Source: Melastoma dodecandrum (lineage: Eukaryota; Streptophyta; Magnoliopsida; Myrtales; Melastomataceae). Taken from it: a stretch of DNA of 64,000 nucleotides. Where the stretch lies: the NCBI GenBank assembly GCA_029817715.1, contig JARUPY010000397.1, forward strand, positions 8,184,001-8,248,000, read 5' to 3'. The notes under the pieces are model-generated. The model ran no database searches. It was not told where the DNA came from and saw only the letters and a list, made by a program, of their open reading frames with translations. The translations under genes and the position numbers were made by a program. This document shows positions 12,042 to 23,533 of this stretch, piece after piece. Within the stretch, counting starts at the first letter, position 1, and each line of letters starts with the position of its first letter.

Positions 12042-12669
12042 GGAGAACTCATACAAAATCGTGGAGATTCATGTGATACCGACTAGTAAAGAACCACATG
12101 GAACACCATCAAATAGCCATGGGCGCATTCATCCTCTATGGGATTACAAATATGTAATATTTGAAGTCAAGTGAACAGTAGACAATGTCACTAATACAAA
12201 ACCAATACAGATGAACAAATTCATTTCCTTGCCACAACTGATTACATCTGAAAAGATGTTTCTGTGCCCGCGAAAGCAGTTTCAGATGCCATAACGTTAG
12301 AACGAGAAGATTTTATAGCGGCTAATTACTGGGGAGCTGTTTACGCATAGAATTTTGGGCATAAACAATGGGCCTGATATAATGAATGGTAACGGTTCTC
12401 ATGAGGTATGTGAGACGTCGTGGTATGGAAGCTTGGGTCGGACTGCTTACACGACGATTGGATTGAGCTTTTTCAATCTTAAGCCTCGAGTTTATATGTT
12501 CACCAACTTGAAGAGTAGGCCAGACGTTTGAGGTCGAAAAGGTGTGTTTCCAGCAAGATGAATTCGAGAAGACACGTCCGGCACTTGATGAACATCTCCA
12601 ACATTCAAAGCAAAGAGCCTGCCTGGAGATCGAGATCGAGATGATTCATTCAGCAAATCAATTCGAAAT
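12042..12669. other. 3' flank of the caleosin gene
   Basis: Presumed 3' untranslated and intergenic sequence. No clear polyadenylation hexamer or second gene was identified. A 140-residue minus frame (12914-12492) crosses from here into the solo LTR and has no recognisable domain. Confidence 0.4.
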
Positions 12670-12674
12670 GTCAG

Positions 12675-14631
12675 TGAAACGTCCTGCGTTTTTATAAGAT
12701 TACTCAGAAAATTCCACCATCTGTTCAACAGCGGGAAACGACGACTAAGAATTTTTGTCGTGACGTCCGCTTGACTAATTCTGAATAACTGTGCCGCGTA
12801 TCTCTTCTCTCCCTTTTCCTCTGCAAAACTAAAAATAATATCTTCATTCGGTGTTAGCGATAAATGCTGAGTACGCCCCATCATGCAGACACGAAAACGA
12901 TGAGACGCTAACAAATCCTAGCGTGCATATATGAATACAAAGGCTCTGCATATATCCAGAACAGTATACGTAGAAGTAATCAATCAGGGCAACCAAAAAC
13001 CGATATTCACAAGAGTGACTCCCTCATTTCGTTATCACTCGTATATCAACACCCCGTACGGCGCCAGGACTATCGCAGTGCGTCCCCACCCACTCCTCCG
13101 AGAGCGCCTGGGCAATCGGAGCAGATAACAATCGCGAGTGCCTCCGACAACACGGTCTGGTATTGCGCCGCAGCGCCAGAAATCTCACCCATCTCATCAT
13201 GCTCGACCCAACAGATACGGATCGCACACCAAATCGACTCGACCGCAACAGAGGAACTGTATGAGTACGAAGACAACAAAACTTTCCGCCAACATTTCGC
13301 GGACTCTAAATCCACTCCTCAATTCCCTCCCCGACGATCACGAACGATTCTAATTTTTCCTTCTTAATACCATAACCGCACTCCCACACAACTCACAGGG
13401 AGTACTAGAGAGAAGGGAGCAACCACTAACCCATCAGCCTAACCAACTACGAACTCGGAAGCACTGTCAACTAGGGAGCAGGGGCGGGAAGTTCGCCAAG
13501 CCAGACCGCAGAAGCAGCACGTCCTCACAACGTAAGCTGCGAAGAAGAGGCGGGGGGTATAGTGCTTGGAAGCGATCGCAGCTACACGCTCAGACCAGAG
13601 GAGGGCAGCACCCGCCTCCCAAAGCTCAGATCCGTGAAGAGCAGCAGCCTCCTCCCGAAGGTTTAGACTAGGGGAGAACGGCAGCCACCTCCCAAAGGTT
13701 CGCCAACGAAGTGTCTTCTAAACCAGCCACGATTTCGGCCAATCTTTCCCTCCCCGGATCAATTCGCGAGGCAGCCGCACCAGCTTCCCCACGAGACACC
13801 GGTCAACACACGAGGGGATGGCAGCTCCACTCAAAGGCGGAGCCAGGCGCATCACGCACCGCACGGAGTACCCTTGGCCATCCTTCCTATTTTCAGCTGT
13901 CCGAGCCCCGATGCCCACGGCAATGATCCTGCGACCACGAGGTCGACATGAACGAAGCCAACCAGGTCCAGTTCGCCTCAAGATTAACGTCCCAGCAAGC
14001 CACACGACGACACCTCGAACTACCCGACCTTCCCCGCCTCCCCATTGTCACTACCCATGCGATCCAACCAGCAAACAAGCATGAAACAAGGAGACAGGCG
14101 AGGGGAGGAGATGAGACGTACACGCTCGCAGCTCTTCCAGTGAAGCGGGTTCTTCCTTCACGCGGCGCCCTCTGCCTTGCCTCTCTATTCGGATAGCATA
14201 TGTGTGCTCCAGATAGAAAACGAAATCCGTAACATATCTGTCACGTTATCTATTCGTTGGATGGGATATCCAGGTACTTGTTAATTTCCTCTTTCTTTTC
14301 TTTCGTCTGATTTATATTTATCTCGTAATCTAGCGGGCTATCTGTAAAATACTAATAGTCATATTTTCGATAAAAAATCCACGACATTAAAACGAATCTC
14401 ATCGATACCCGAATTCGATTTCGTTTAGGTCCAAGCGTCCGATTTCTCGCGTGACGTAGTCACACGAAATCGAATTCGAAGTTTCGATAATATTCGCTAA
14501 TAACATCAATCGACCACGAGAATATTAAACTCTCGTGCCACGTCGGATTACCAGTCAACCAATTATTTAATTACTAATACCATAAACCGTTATATTTTTA
14601 TAATCGATATCAAATTTATCGGGTCATTACA
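12675..14631 (-). repeat. Probable solo LTR of a Tekay/Del-type gypsy element
   Basis: On the minus strand the block begins TGTAATGACCCGATAAATT and ends ACGTTTCA, in the style of long Del/Tekay LTRs (TGTAATGACCC start; family knowledge). Its 1957 bp is in the expected range. The five bases on each side are identical (GTCAG at 12670-12674 and 14632-14636), as expected for a target duplication around a single LTR. The interior is GC-rich in 13400-14150, with degenerate repeats of about 40-50 bp near 13600-13700, and holds overlapping frames on both strands with no protein similarity I recognise. No internal domain or second LTR is present. Confidence 0.55.
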
Positions 14632-14848
14632 GTCAGGCACCCGACGATGGCACATTTTAGAGCATTTTCCTTACGCACCCACGATCACCAGTACTTAGTA
14701 TTAGTTTACTATAAAATGGTTTCTTCTTCTTCATTTTAGAACAAGGACATTAAGTCTTATAGAGGCACTCTCGGTCTTAGGCCATTAATTCCTTTCCAAC
14801 ATTTTTTTTATTTCTGCTTTTGTGTTCAAGCAACAATGGCTCTAAGTA

Positions 14849-15557
14849 GGAAGTGGCTAATGGTACGTGCACGTAACCATTACGTTGTTTACTAAAATCG
14901 ACTTTTTTTTTAGTAAACTTTACTAAAAATCGACGTTTTTCAGTAAAATTGTTAGTAAACTGCTGTAAAAAATTGTAAACCGTTATTAATTTTTTACTGT
15001 TTGAGAATTCGAAAAGTTACTAAAACTACGTTTAGTAAATCGGAGGACAAATTTACTAAAAAGTTTAGTAATCGATTACTAAAAATATCGGTGATTTCGG
15101 TTTTTTTTTGGAAACCGTTACTAAAGTTTCACTGTTCAAGTTTAGTAATTGGTTACTAAACTTTTTAGTAAATTTCACCTCCGATTTACTAAACGTAGTT
15201 TAGTAACTTTTCGAAAACTCAAACAGCAAAAAATTAGTAACGGGTTCCCAATTTTTTTAGTAAAATTTCTACTTTTAGTAATTTTCTCGATTCGCCGTCG
15301 AACGATTTTAGAAATGCTTTACTAATTTTATAAGCGAAATTAGTAAATTACTGTGTAACATAGTAAAGTCGTTAGTAAATTACTAAAGTCGTCATTTTTT
15401 TTCGTAATCGTTTACTATTTTTTGAGCAAATGTGCTGAATATTTAGTAATCGATTACTAAACTTTTTAGTAATTTATTAAATAAAACAATACAGAACAGT
15501 ATATTCTGAACCTATTTTCAGTGTGAAATTACCATTTTATCCATGCGGGGTAAAATA
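14849..15557 (+). repeat. Left TIR of the MULE, itself a foldback
   Basis: About 709 bp, inverted with respect to 16708-17413. It is full of TTTAGTAA/TTACTAAA motifs. Within it, 14979-15090 is inverted again at about 15135-15244, both arms sharing AGTTACTAAA, ACGTTTAGTAAATCGGAGG and TTTACTAAAAAGTTTAGTAA, so each TIR can fold on its own. Confidence 0.85.
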
Positions 15558-15897
15558 ATGATATGTGCTTTTACTTTACTATTTTATAATAATTAACAAA
15601 TAAGTTGTTTTAAAATTTTAAAGCCAAACATTTAATTATAATTTTAAAGTACTCGATGACTTGATTATTTTAATATTTTTAATAAAAAGCAACAGTGAGA
15701 ATTTTGTACATTCATGACTAACATGAAATGTAAATCAAATTATATTACCATAAAAATTCAAAAAATATTTACACGTGTCGGTCAGCATGGAAAGGCACCT
15801 GTCAGATCCAAAATCAATTTGGTACTTCAAGAACTAATCCCATTTTTCCTATTCTTCCTCTTTGATCTGACAGCTACTCCCCACCCCAGAAAACCAA

Positions 15898-16267
15898 ATG
15901 GCCGACCGCCGCCCCAACTACAGGGCCCCTCGGCACACGGCCGCTCCTTTCGACGACACCTTCGCACACGGGGTTGATATTCCTCACCCCTTTGATCATC
16001 CTCACGAGCCCGTTGTGGGTACCCGTGGCGGCGTTGGTGGCCCTGGCTGCTGCTGGGGTGATATCGGTGGGGGGTTTCGGTTGTGCAGCCTTGGCGGGTC
16101 TCTCCTGGTTGTACAAGTACTTCAGGGGGTTCCATCCCCCGGGATCGGAGAGGGCGGACTCTGCGAGGGACCGGATCTACGACACCGCACGGCACGTGAA
16201 GGACCACGCAAGGGAGTACGGCGGGTACCTGTAGACAAAGCTGAAGGATGTGGCCCCTGGAGCTTGA
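15898..16267 (+). pseudogene. Oleosin gene remnant carried by the MULE
   Basis: Oleosins coat seed and pollen oil bodies with a hydrophobic hairpin. An N-terminus starting MADRRPNYRA is open from 15898. From 15974, in another frame, comes the hairpin turn with a perfect proline knot PX5SPX3P (PLIILTSPLWVP), the second hydrophobic arm, and an amphipathic C-terminus (HPPGSERADSARDRIYDT). The first hydrophobic arm, roughly 30-60 residues, is missing at the junction near 15973, which also shifts frame. A TAG at 16232-16234 truncates the tail, and ten further codons in the same frame lead to the presumed native stop at 16265-16267 (LKDVAPGA). The nonsense change is what a CAG-to-TAG transition would give. 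Not functional as oleosin. Confidence 0.85.
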
Positions 16268-16707
16268 ATTTTTTTTCCTTAAAAAATGTCCATCTTCCGT
16301 CACAAGGTTGTATTTGGGAAATCTTCAATCCCTGTGCCCGTCTCATGAATGTGGCCTTTTGATCAATGTCAGTATTTACCGTTTTGGAGGAATGAGTTTT
16401 ATCACACTTCAAGCTCAACTTCTTCATTTCCTGCAAAACAAATTTCGACCTTAATAAACATATTTTGTGAGGCCGAGTTCGCGTACGGGATATCGAAGCA
16501 GGTGGAGTAAATGGGATCGCAGTTCACGTCATTGTGTGAACAAGGAAGGGGGTTGGAGTCGTCAATCGGATGGGAAGAAGGGAGGAATGCGACTCAACAA
16601 GGACGATTTCGTCGGGACCAGGAGGGAGTAAGGTGGAAGGACGAAGACAAACGACGTGGACGACGATCACCAGGGGGAGACAACTGAAAATTGGGAAACG
16701 ATTTAGT

Positions 16708-17413
16708 AATTTTACCGTAGGGGTAAAATGGTAATTTCACATTGAAAATAAGTTCGGAGTTAGGTTCGGAATGTACTATTTTGTTTAGTAAATTACTAAA
16801 AAGTTTAGTAATCGATTACTAAATATTCAGCACATTTGCTCAAAAAATAGTAAACGATTACGAAAAAAAATGACGACTTTAGTAATTTACTAACGACTTT
16901 ACTATGTTACACAGTAATTTACTAATTTCACTTATAAAATTAGTAAAGCATTACTAAAATCGTTCGACAGCGAATCGAGAAAATTACTAAAAATATAAAT
17001 TTTACAAAAAAAATTGGGAACCCGTTACTAATTTTTTACTGTTTGAGTTTTCGGAAAGTTACTAAACTACGTTTAGTAAATCGGAGGTGAAATTTACTAA
17101 AAAGTTTAGTAACCGATTACTAAACTTGAACAGTGAAACTTTGTTAACGGTTTAAAAAAAAGCGAAATCACCGATATTTTTAGTAACCGGTTAATAAACT
17201 TGTTTAGTAAATTTGTCCTCCGATTTACTAAATGTAGTTTTAGTAACTTTCCGAATTCTCGAACAGTAAAAAATTAGTAACGGTTTACAATTTTTTACAG
17301 CAGTTTACTAACGATTTCATTAAAAAACGTCGATTTTTAGTAAAGTTTACTAAAAAAAAGTCGATTTTAGTAAACAACGTAATGGTTACGTGCACGTACC
17401 ATTAGCCGTTTCC
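16708..17413 (-). repeat. Right TIR of the MULE
   Basis: About 706 bp, reverse complement of the left TIR with scattered substitutions and small indels. It contains the same internal foldback at about 17020-17290. It ends next to the second copy of the 9-bp duplication. Confidence 0.85.
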
Positions 17414-17639
17414 CTGTAAGTATGTTTTCTGCCTAATGCAATTAGTGTTTGTTCCGTAATTCGTGTGACTTCCATTTATTTTCTGGTGACCATATTTGCA
17501 CTATGTCTTTCCCACACTCCGACGAGTTCTCGGGCGGCCTCATTTTCGTTTGCAAATACTTTTTGATAGCCAAAATGGGAGGATTGAATTAGGAAGTTAA
17601 CAAAATGACTAAATGCTTTATAAGGAATGTATGTGTAGT

Positions 17640-18353
17640 GGTGGATCCAGTGAGACTGTAGAATTTTTGCTAGTGGATTCTGGTGAAAATAGAAATGAAA
17701 GAAACGTAGTGAATGAGATCTCTTGAGAGGCTGTGAATAGCAAACTCGAGCTGCAAAATGATATTCAAAGGCTGCCAATAATAATGATGAGGATAGAGGA
17801 GAACACGGGCAACATGAGGAAAGAGTTAACTCAGGTTAATAAGGATTTGATTCAAGTGAACAAAGATCGAGAAAAAAAAATAAGGGTAATAATGCATAAA
17901 TTCGAGAGATGTCACATCGAGTAGAGTCTCCTAATAGTTTCAAAGGAGATTCGTATGATCATGGTACTCAAAGAAATGATACCAGGGAAGGGAAAAAGAA
18001 AGTGGGTTTTGGAAGTGACCCGCATGAAATGAGCCCGACTTCGAGGAGGTTAGTCATGGACGACCAGTGCTAGTCCCCCTATTGCTTTTGTTAGTTCTCG
18101 ATTTGAGTTTGGAGATCCAGTGAACCCTAGAGATACGTCTCAAGCATAAGCTCCTCCACGTTGTCGAAGGGTGGACGATAGTTTTTACACACGGCCTAAT
18201 CCAGTAAAACCAATTTTGCCTGTAGAAGTTCGAGCTTATGTATACCGTACGATTGAGCAAATGCCTAATGTTGTTTGTCGAGAGGAATTGGCCTTTTTAT
18301 CAAGTGCCTACCCTACTTATATAGATCAAGAGTATCCTTATCCTCGAGGAATC
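17640..18353 (+). pseudogene. Gypsy A gag, N-terminal part
   Basis: Frames at 17733-17924 give a coiled-coil-like segment with repeated QVNKD, and 18171-18353 gives the conserved stretch just before the capsid core (VYRTIEQMP, YPYPRG). The frame is cut at PRGI by the solo LTR and picks up again after 20390. Several stops lie between the two frames. Confidence 0.65.
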
Positions 18354-20385
18354 TGTTGACCTATATTTTGATGATGAACTTAAGCAACGAGTTACTTGTG
18401 GTCAACAGTATTGCTTCATGAATCGTATGCATATCTTTAGTGATGAGCTTGAGAAGAGTATTGCTGAGGCACAGCTAGCATGAGCAGTATGTCCTGCTTT
18501 ATAGTAAGCTGTTACTGTGACATTACGCTTACAGAGTGAAAATATGGAAATAAATATTTCCTATTTACATTATACTTTGATTTATCTCAGATTATTTATC
18601 TGGTTGTCTAAATACGTTGAATATGACTTAAATATCTCAAATCGTATAATTAGGCAACTCAATATTATGAGATCAACTTTCGAAGTTTAATTTTGGAAAC
18701 ACAATATCTCATTCTAATTCTTTACAACATTGTTACGCTGCAAATAGCTAAAAGGTTAAATGTGATAATTTTATTTATTATTTGATTTTAATAACCGATC
18801 AGATAAGGTTATCGTTATGTTGATTGATTTATAAAATATAGAAACAAATAATCTTATTTGGATGAGATAGGGAAGTTACCGTTGTGAACTTACCTTCTCT
18901 AGTTTAGCAACCATTGAGCAAACCGTTGCTCAGAATCTATTCGCAATTTTGGAAACAAATCATGAAGATTATCCCAATGCATCTGGACATCTCCACGTCT
19001 TTTTCTTCATTAAAATCAGATCTCGTTCTCCGACATGATTGCCTTTGTGCGTCTGTGTGGTCTGAGTGGTTGTCCAAAGCCTGTGTGATCTGAGTGAAGC
19101 TTTGAGGATCGGCAGAGAACGGAAGGTGCTAAGTGATCCCTTGGTTCTTATATCTTGCATTCTGCGTGTGAGAGTGTCAAGGGCTGAGTGCGACCTTGAT
19201 CGTCGTAAGATGGACTGAGTGTCCTCGGTGCGTTCAACGAGCGGCTGGCGAATCGTCTGAGGGAAGCTAAGTGAATACTTGTTATGAATTCAGTAACCAG
19301 TTGCTGACCCATCGACAAGAAGCCGTTCTTGTTATGTCTTTTCGCAGGGAAGTTTCGAACCGACGGAGTTTGAGCAGTGAGACACACATTTGCGGGTACG
19401 TGCCAGAAGCCTCGTGTCTGCAGGGTAGAACAGGAGTTGGGAACGCCGCCGGAGTGGAAAGAGGTCTTCTCGAGCACAGAGATGTTGTGCAAAAGCCTCG
19501 ACCTCCTGATATAGAGGGAGAGTAGAGCAGGTTGCGTGGAAGCCGCCATAGCTGAAAATTCAACCCAAGGCACTGGATGTGCAGTGCAGTGAGTCACGGG
19601 AGTGGTAACCGTGCACGTCCGAACTGTGTGAAAAGTCAGGTTCTACTCTGTGAGGAACCAATCCCTATTTCATTTTCTTTCCTGATCTAAGTCATCATCT
19701 TTGTGGTTGTCTCTTGAGTACTTACAGGCTCATCTTAAGAAGAGATAGAAACTACTATGTGAAAATCCTCAGCTGAGCTATTAAGTGCTGAAGCATTCAT
19801 CTGCTGTGAATAAAAAACGGCTACTCTCAGAGAAGTTGTTCTTCACTATAAGGAATCATTTGTGAGGATTTATTCTTTAACACAACGTTGCCTTTGTGCT
19901 TTGATAGACAGGCTTACGCCTAAGCGACAACGTGCTGTGTAGAAATCCTTTGAGCAATCAACTGCTCAGTGTGAGCATCATTCTGCTGGAAACGAGAAGA
20001 TGTCCACTGTGTGAGGAGCTGATCCTTTACAATAAGAAGTGATCTCCTTTTTGTAAGGGATTTTAAATCTCACTTGTTGAGATACTAAACGTCTAGTGCA
20101 AGGGCTCTTTGCACCCATTATATTATATAGTGGAATCACCTCGTTGGTGGAAAGTGGACGTAGGTCGATTAAGGCCGAATCACGAAAAACTACAGTATCC
20201 CTTACGATCGCGCAAACACTCGTACGAAAACCTACTCGATCAAATCGTAACGGTTACAGCGAAGTGGATCTCATTTCTGAGAAACGTTCTGCTGTGATAC
20301 AGTACGCTCCCGCTTACGCTGAGAAAGGGCGAAAAAGTGATAAACACTAATTCACGCCCTCTTAGTGCACATAAACGATCCAATA
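18354..20385 (+). repeat. Solo LTR of a SIRE-type copia element inside gypsy A gag
   Basis: 2032-bp insertion that splits gypsy A gag. It starts TGTTGACCTATATTTTGATG and ends GATCCAATA, parallel to the 5' LTR of the copia element at 55822-57288 (TTTTGATGATGAA near the start, ACCAACA at the end). The flanks GAATC (18349-18353) and GAATA (20386-20390) match at 4 of 5 bases. The final CA appears mutated to TA. No primer site or coding sequence follows. Confidence 0.6.
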
Positions 20386-20390
20386 GAATA

Positions 20391-22310
20391 AAAAAAAGTG
20401 TCAGAGTTCGCTAGATTTTAGTAGAAGATGGAATTACTCCCACTGAACACATAGCTCCATTTACTCATCGAGCAGGCGAGGCAACTGTCAATGATTTTCA
20501 GAAGCTGGGACTTTCTCCGAATATGTTAGCCGGAGTAACTTTTTCATGGTACACTCATCTTGCTCCAAATTCAATTTCAACTTGGAGGCAGGCTTAGTTA
20601 ATGATAAATTTTGCAAACTTGATTATGCCCTTTCCATCGTGGACTTGGCTTGAATGCGGCATCAACCAAGTGACATAATAAACCAATTCTTAACAAAGTA
20701 TTGAAGGACAAGGTTGAATATAAAAGTTTTGTTCCAGAGGGTACTCGATTCAGAGATTTCTTGGAATTAACTCGGAGGGCCACAAAGTATGAAGGATTGT
20801 TGAAAGAGGAATCTCGAGAACATAAGGTGGTGTTCTAGGTCGAACCTTGGGTCAAAGACGATTTGACTGAGTTAGTGAAAGGAGAAGCTAGAATATGTGA
20901 TCCCTCAGCGAAGATGAACTTCAAGGTGAAACCCTTTCAAAAGGCAGTTGAGGAGTAAAAATATTCCTTTAATATGTCTCGAGTATATGAGAAATTCAAA
21001 TTGCTATACCAGAAAGGGCGAATTATGATTAAACATGGTCATCCAATACCATAGACTCAGAGAGAAACATCATTCATATTGCAAGTGACACGGGTTATTT
21101 ACTCATGCAATTAAAGATTGTTTGACATTTTGAAATAAAATTAAGGATTTGATCGAATTTAAAGATTTGAAATTGCGGAGGGTGATGATAGTTTAATGAT
21201 CGATGGAAAATCATTTGAGAATGTGCATGAAATTCACACATTGGATGTGAATATCCTTAACTTGGATATGTCTTCTCGTGCACAGACTAAGGGATTGGGG
21301 GAGATAATGATTGCTAATGCATTGAACCGAAGGTTGTGCAAGAAAGGTGTTCTAAATTCCTCAATCGAGATTGCTAACGTGAAGTTATGCTTGTGTGTTT
21401 GGCATCTGAATGAGTCACACACCACCATTCAATGCCACACATTCAGGAAATTCATGTGGATGCACAAGGACTCAAGTTGGTATGATCCTACTCCTCTCGA
21501 GGATGTAGCTATGGGTATGGGACATCCCTATTCGAGGTATGTTGCAACCTCTATGGCTAGAGGACAAGGAATGCGTCGTGGTTCAATTAATCGAGGAGGT
21601 GCAAGCAATGCAAGCTGCCATGGTCGAGAATGAGCATTACTCCCAAAAGCTGAATGTATGCCTCCGGAAGGAAACAAAGTAGTAATAGAATACGGAGCAT
21701 GAAAGGAAGTGCCTGAAGGGGTGGTACGAATAACAAAAACTCTTCACCATCCCCATAGTGTATGAGACAAATGTATGCATTTCGATTAGGGTCTCTCAAA
21801 GGAAGTTTCTAAAGGAAAGGTGATTCCTAAGGTAAAGGAAATAGAGATCCCTAGAGAGAGGGTGGTTAACATCATAAAGAAGGAACTTAAGAAACCGCGG
21901 GCCAATCAGATGAAGCTCGACAAGGAAACCATTAAAAAGGGGCCATAACTAGCTCAATTATTCGATGTACACAAGCTGTGTTTCAAGTGTAAACAAATTG
22001 TCGAAAGTCGTTTCGTCATTCCTTAGTTATGCAATGACTGATGTGTCGCCTCTTTTCTCGAGCTAGCGGAACTTTCATCTCTAGGAATGGTCATTGTGGT
22101 ACCAAGCTCCCATACAAATGAAGGTATGTCCATCACAAACTCCCTTAATGTGTTAACTTACAACAAACCAATATAAGTGAAGTTTGAGGATATGGTCCTC
22201 ACGTTGCGGAAGTCGTCGAGGTAAGTCGAGTTCTTTGTGATAAATCGGATGAGATTGATACGTTAGAGAAATCTAATGATAATGACAGTCATGGAAGCTT
22301 GTAAAGCGAA
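20391..22310 (+). pseudogene. Gypsy A gag, capsid to linker region
   Basis: Continues the gag after the solo LTR: EDGITPTEHIA, LAPNSISTWRQ, then FRDFLELTRRATKYEGLL, KYSFNMSRVYEKFKLL and the frame 21196-21633 (MIDGKSFENVHEIHTLDV, CHTFRKFM). Near 21965-22070 a cysteine block (LCFKCK) matches the equivalent block in gypsy B at 33797-33988. Many stops. Products would be structural particle proteins. Confidence 0.65.
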
Positions 22311-22315
22311 ACGGG

Positions 22316-23502
22316 TCAACTTTTAAAGTTAGCCCAAAAAGGAATGTTCGAAGGATAAGGAGAATAAAAAGCAAGTTTGGACGTGGAAGGCATGTTCGAG
22401 ATGGAAACTGCCCGAACACATGGAGTTCTCGATACCAGGATAGAGAATAATCCGAATAAAGAGCAGGACGAATGCTCGTGCAAGTGCTTTTCCATCACCT
22501 TCTTCCAGGAAATAAGATACATACCAAAAGGTGAATCGGTGAGGATTCTGTAGATTGATATGTGACCTATCTTCGTTTGTGCAATTATGCTACAAACTGC
22601 GACATATTCCTTCCTGAACAGTAGATGTAACTCCCACTCAACTTATCTCTCTCAACAAGAGGAAGAATGCCCAGCTTGTGGGCAAAGTCAGCTGGAGATA
22701 TTCTTCGAGCAAGAGCCAGCTCAAAATCGTTGAAGAGGAAGGAGAAGGTCTTTGGGTCCCACCTGGCCATGAGATTCTATAGAACAATCCAATCGAACTC
22801 CACCGTGATTAGTTTCATTATGTCTTTTAATTTTGACTCCACAAACTTTTTCTCGCTAGGTCGGAGGCTACTGAACCAATCCCTTAGAAACTTCATGGGA
22901 GGGTGGTCCTGCTTCAACCCAATGAGAGTAGACATCTTGGAGACCCGTAGAAGATTAGTTATTTTGTTATGATTATGCTAAATATGGTCATATATGATGC
23001 ATGCATGAAATGCTTAAAAAAGGAAAAATCCGTCGACTGAGCCAAAATAAAATGTTAAAGTCATAACAATGTGTATGATCTTCAAATATATGCCTATCTA
23101 GACTGACTTTTGACTCACCTCTGGACGAGAAGATGAATTGATATCCACTGCAGATAAAGAGGTAGACACCCTCTCCCATATAGCTTGTATATCCTCGAAA
23201 AATAGGTGTCTATGGAGTTTAGGATGATTCCCTATATGCCTAATATAACAACCATAAAGAAAAGCCCTAAACACTCCATGCAAAAGTCTAGGCACTCCCA
23301 ATTTCGTGAAATCGACTTTCATGGAAAAGGTAGCATGGGCCTTCCAGAAAGACGTTATTGAAGGTTGGTTTGAAGGCTCCAAGGATAGTGGCATCGGGTT
23401 GATTTCAAAATAGGGCAGCAACGATTTCTTTTGTACAACGAGAAAGGTTTTTCCGGAGCAAATGACTTTTGAGGAATTATTGACGGAAATTCGAAAAGAC
23501 AT
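22316..23502 (-). pseudogene. Antisense extra ORF of gypsy A (possible PMD/DUF7745-like)
   Basis: Lies on the strand opposite to gypsy A between its gag remnant and the polypurine tract. Minus frames 23502-23098, 22770-22585 and others include WDPKTFSFLFNDFELAL followed, one base out of frame, by LEEYLQLTLPTSW. That resembles the F-x-F-x-D-x-EL-x-PTLEEY motif of plant retroelement-associated proteins; the family assignment is from memory and tentative. Frames are interrupted. Confidence 0.4.
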
Positions 23503-23517
23503 TTAAAATTTGCTTAC

Positions 23518-23533
23518 AAGAAAGAGGGGACAA
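23518..23533 (+). other. Polypurine tract of gypsy A
   Basis: AAGAAAGAGGGGACAA immediately before the presumed 3' LTR and right after the start of the antisense ORF. Confidence 0.5.

Larger units (their letters stand above)
14849..17413. mobile_element. Mutator-like element with long TIRs and captured oleosin gene
   Basis: 2565-bp non-autonomous element. Its ends are inverted copies: the left begins GGAAGTGGCTAATGGTACG and the reverse complement of the right begins GGAAACGGCTAATGGTACG, with similarity continuing inward for about 700 bp. The flanks CTCTAAGTA (14840-14848) and CTGTAAGTA (17414-17422) match at 8 of 9 positions, fitting the 9-bp target duplication of Mutator elements. No transposase is present. 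The non-TIR interior holds an oleosin gene remnant with its presumed leader and trailer, plus a purine-rich block at 16480-16690 of unknown origin. Gene capture between MULE TIRs is known as a Pack-MULE. Confidence 0.82.

Noticed and set aside
12492..12914. 140-residue minus-strand frame
   Set aside because: It spans the border of the solo LTR and its flank, has no recognised domain and no splice context.
13024..14196. Several overlapping frames of 60-95 residues on both strands
   Set aside because: They overlap each other in a GC-rich LTR where stops are rare by composition; no similarity recognised.
15898..16362. 154-residue frame from the oleosin ATG
   Set aside because: Only its first 25 residues are oleosin-like; the rest is the out-of-frame reading of the true hairpin domain at 15974-16231.
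19148..19597. 149-residue minus frame and overlapping plus frame
   Set aside because: Both lie within the solo copia-type LTR and have no domain.
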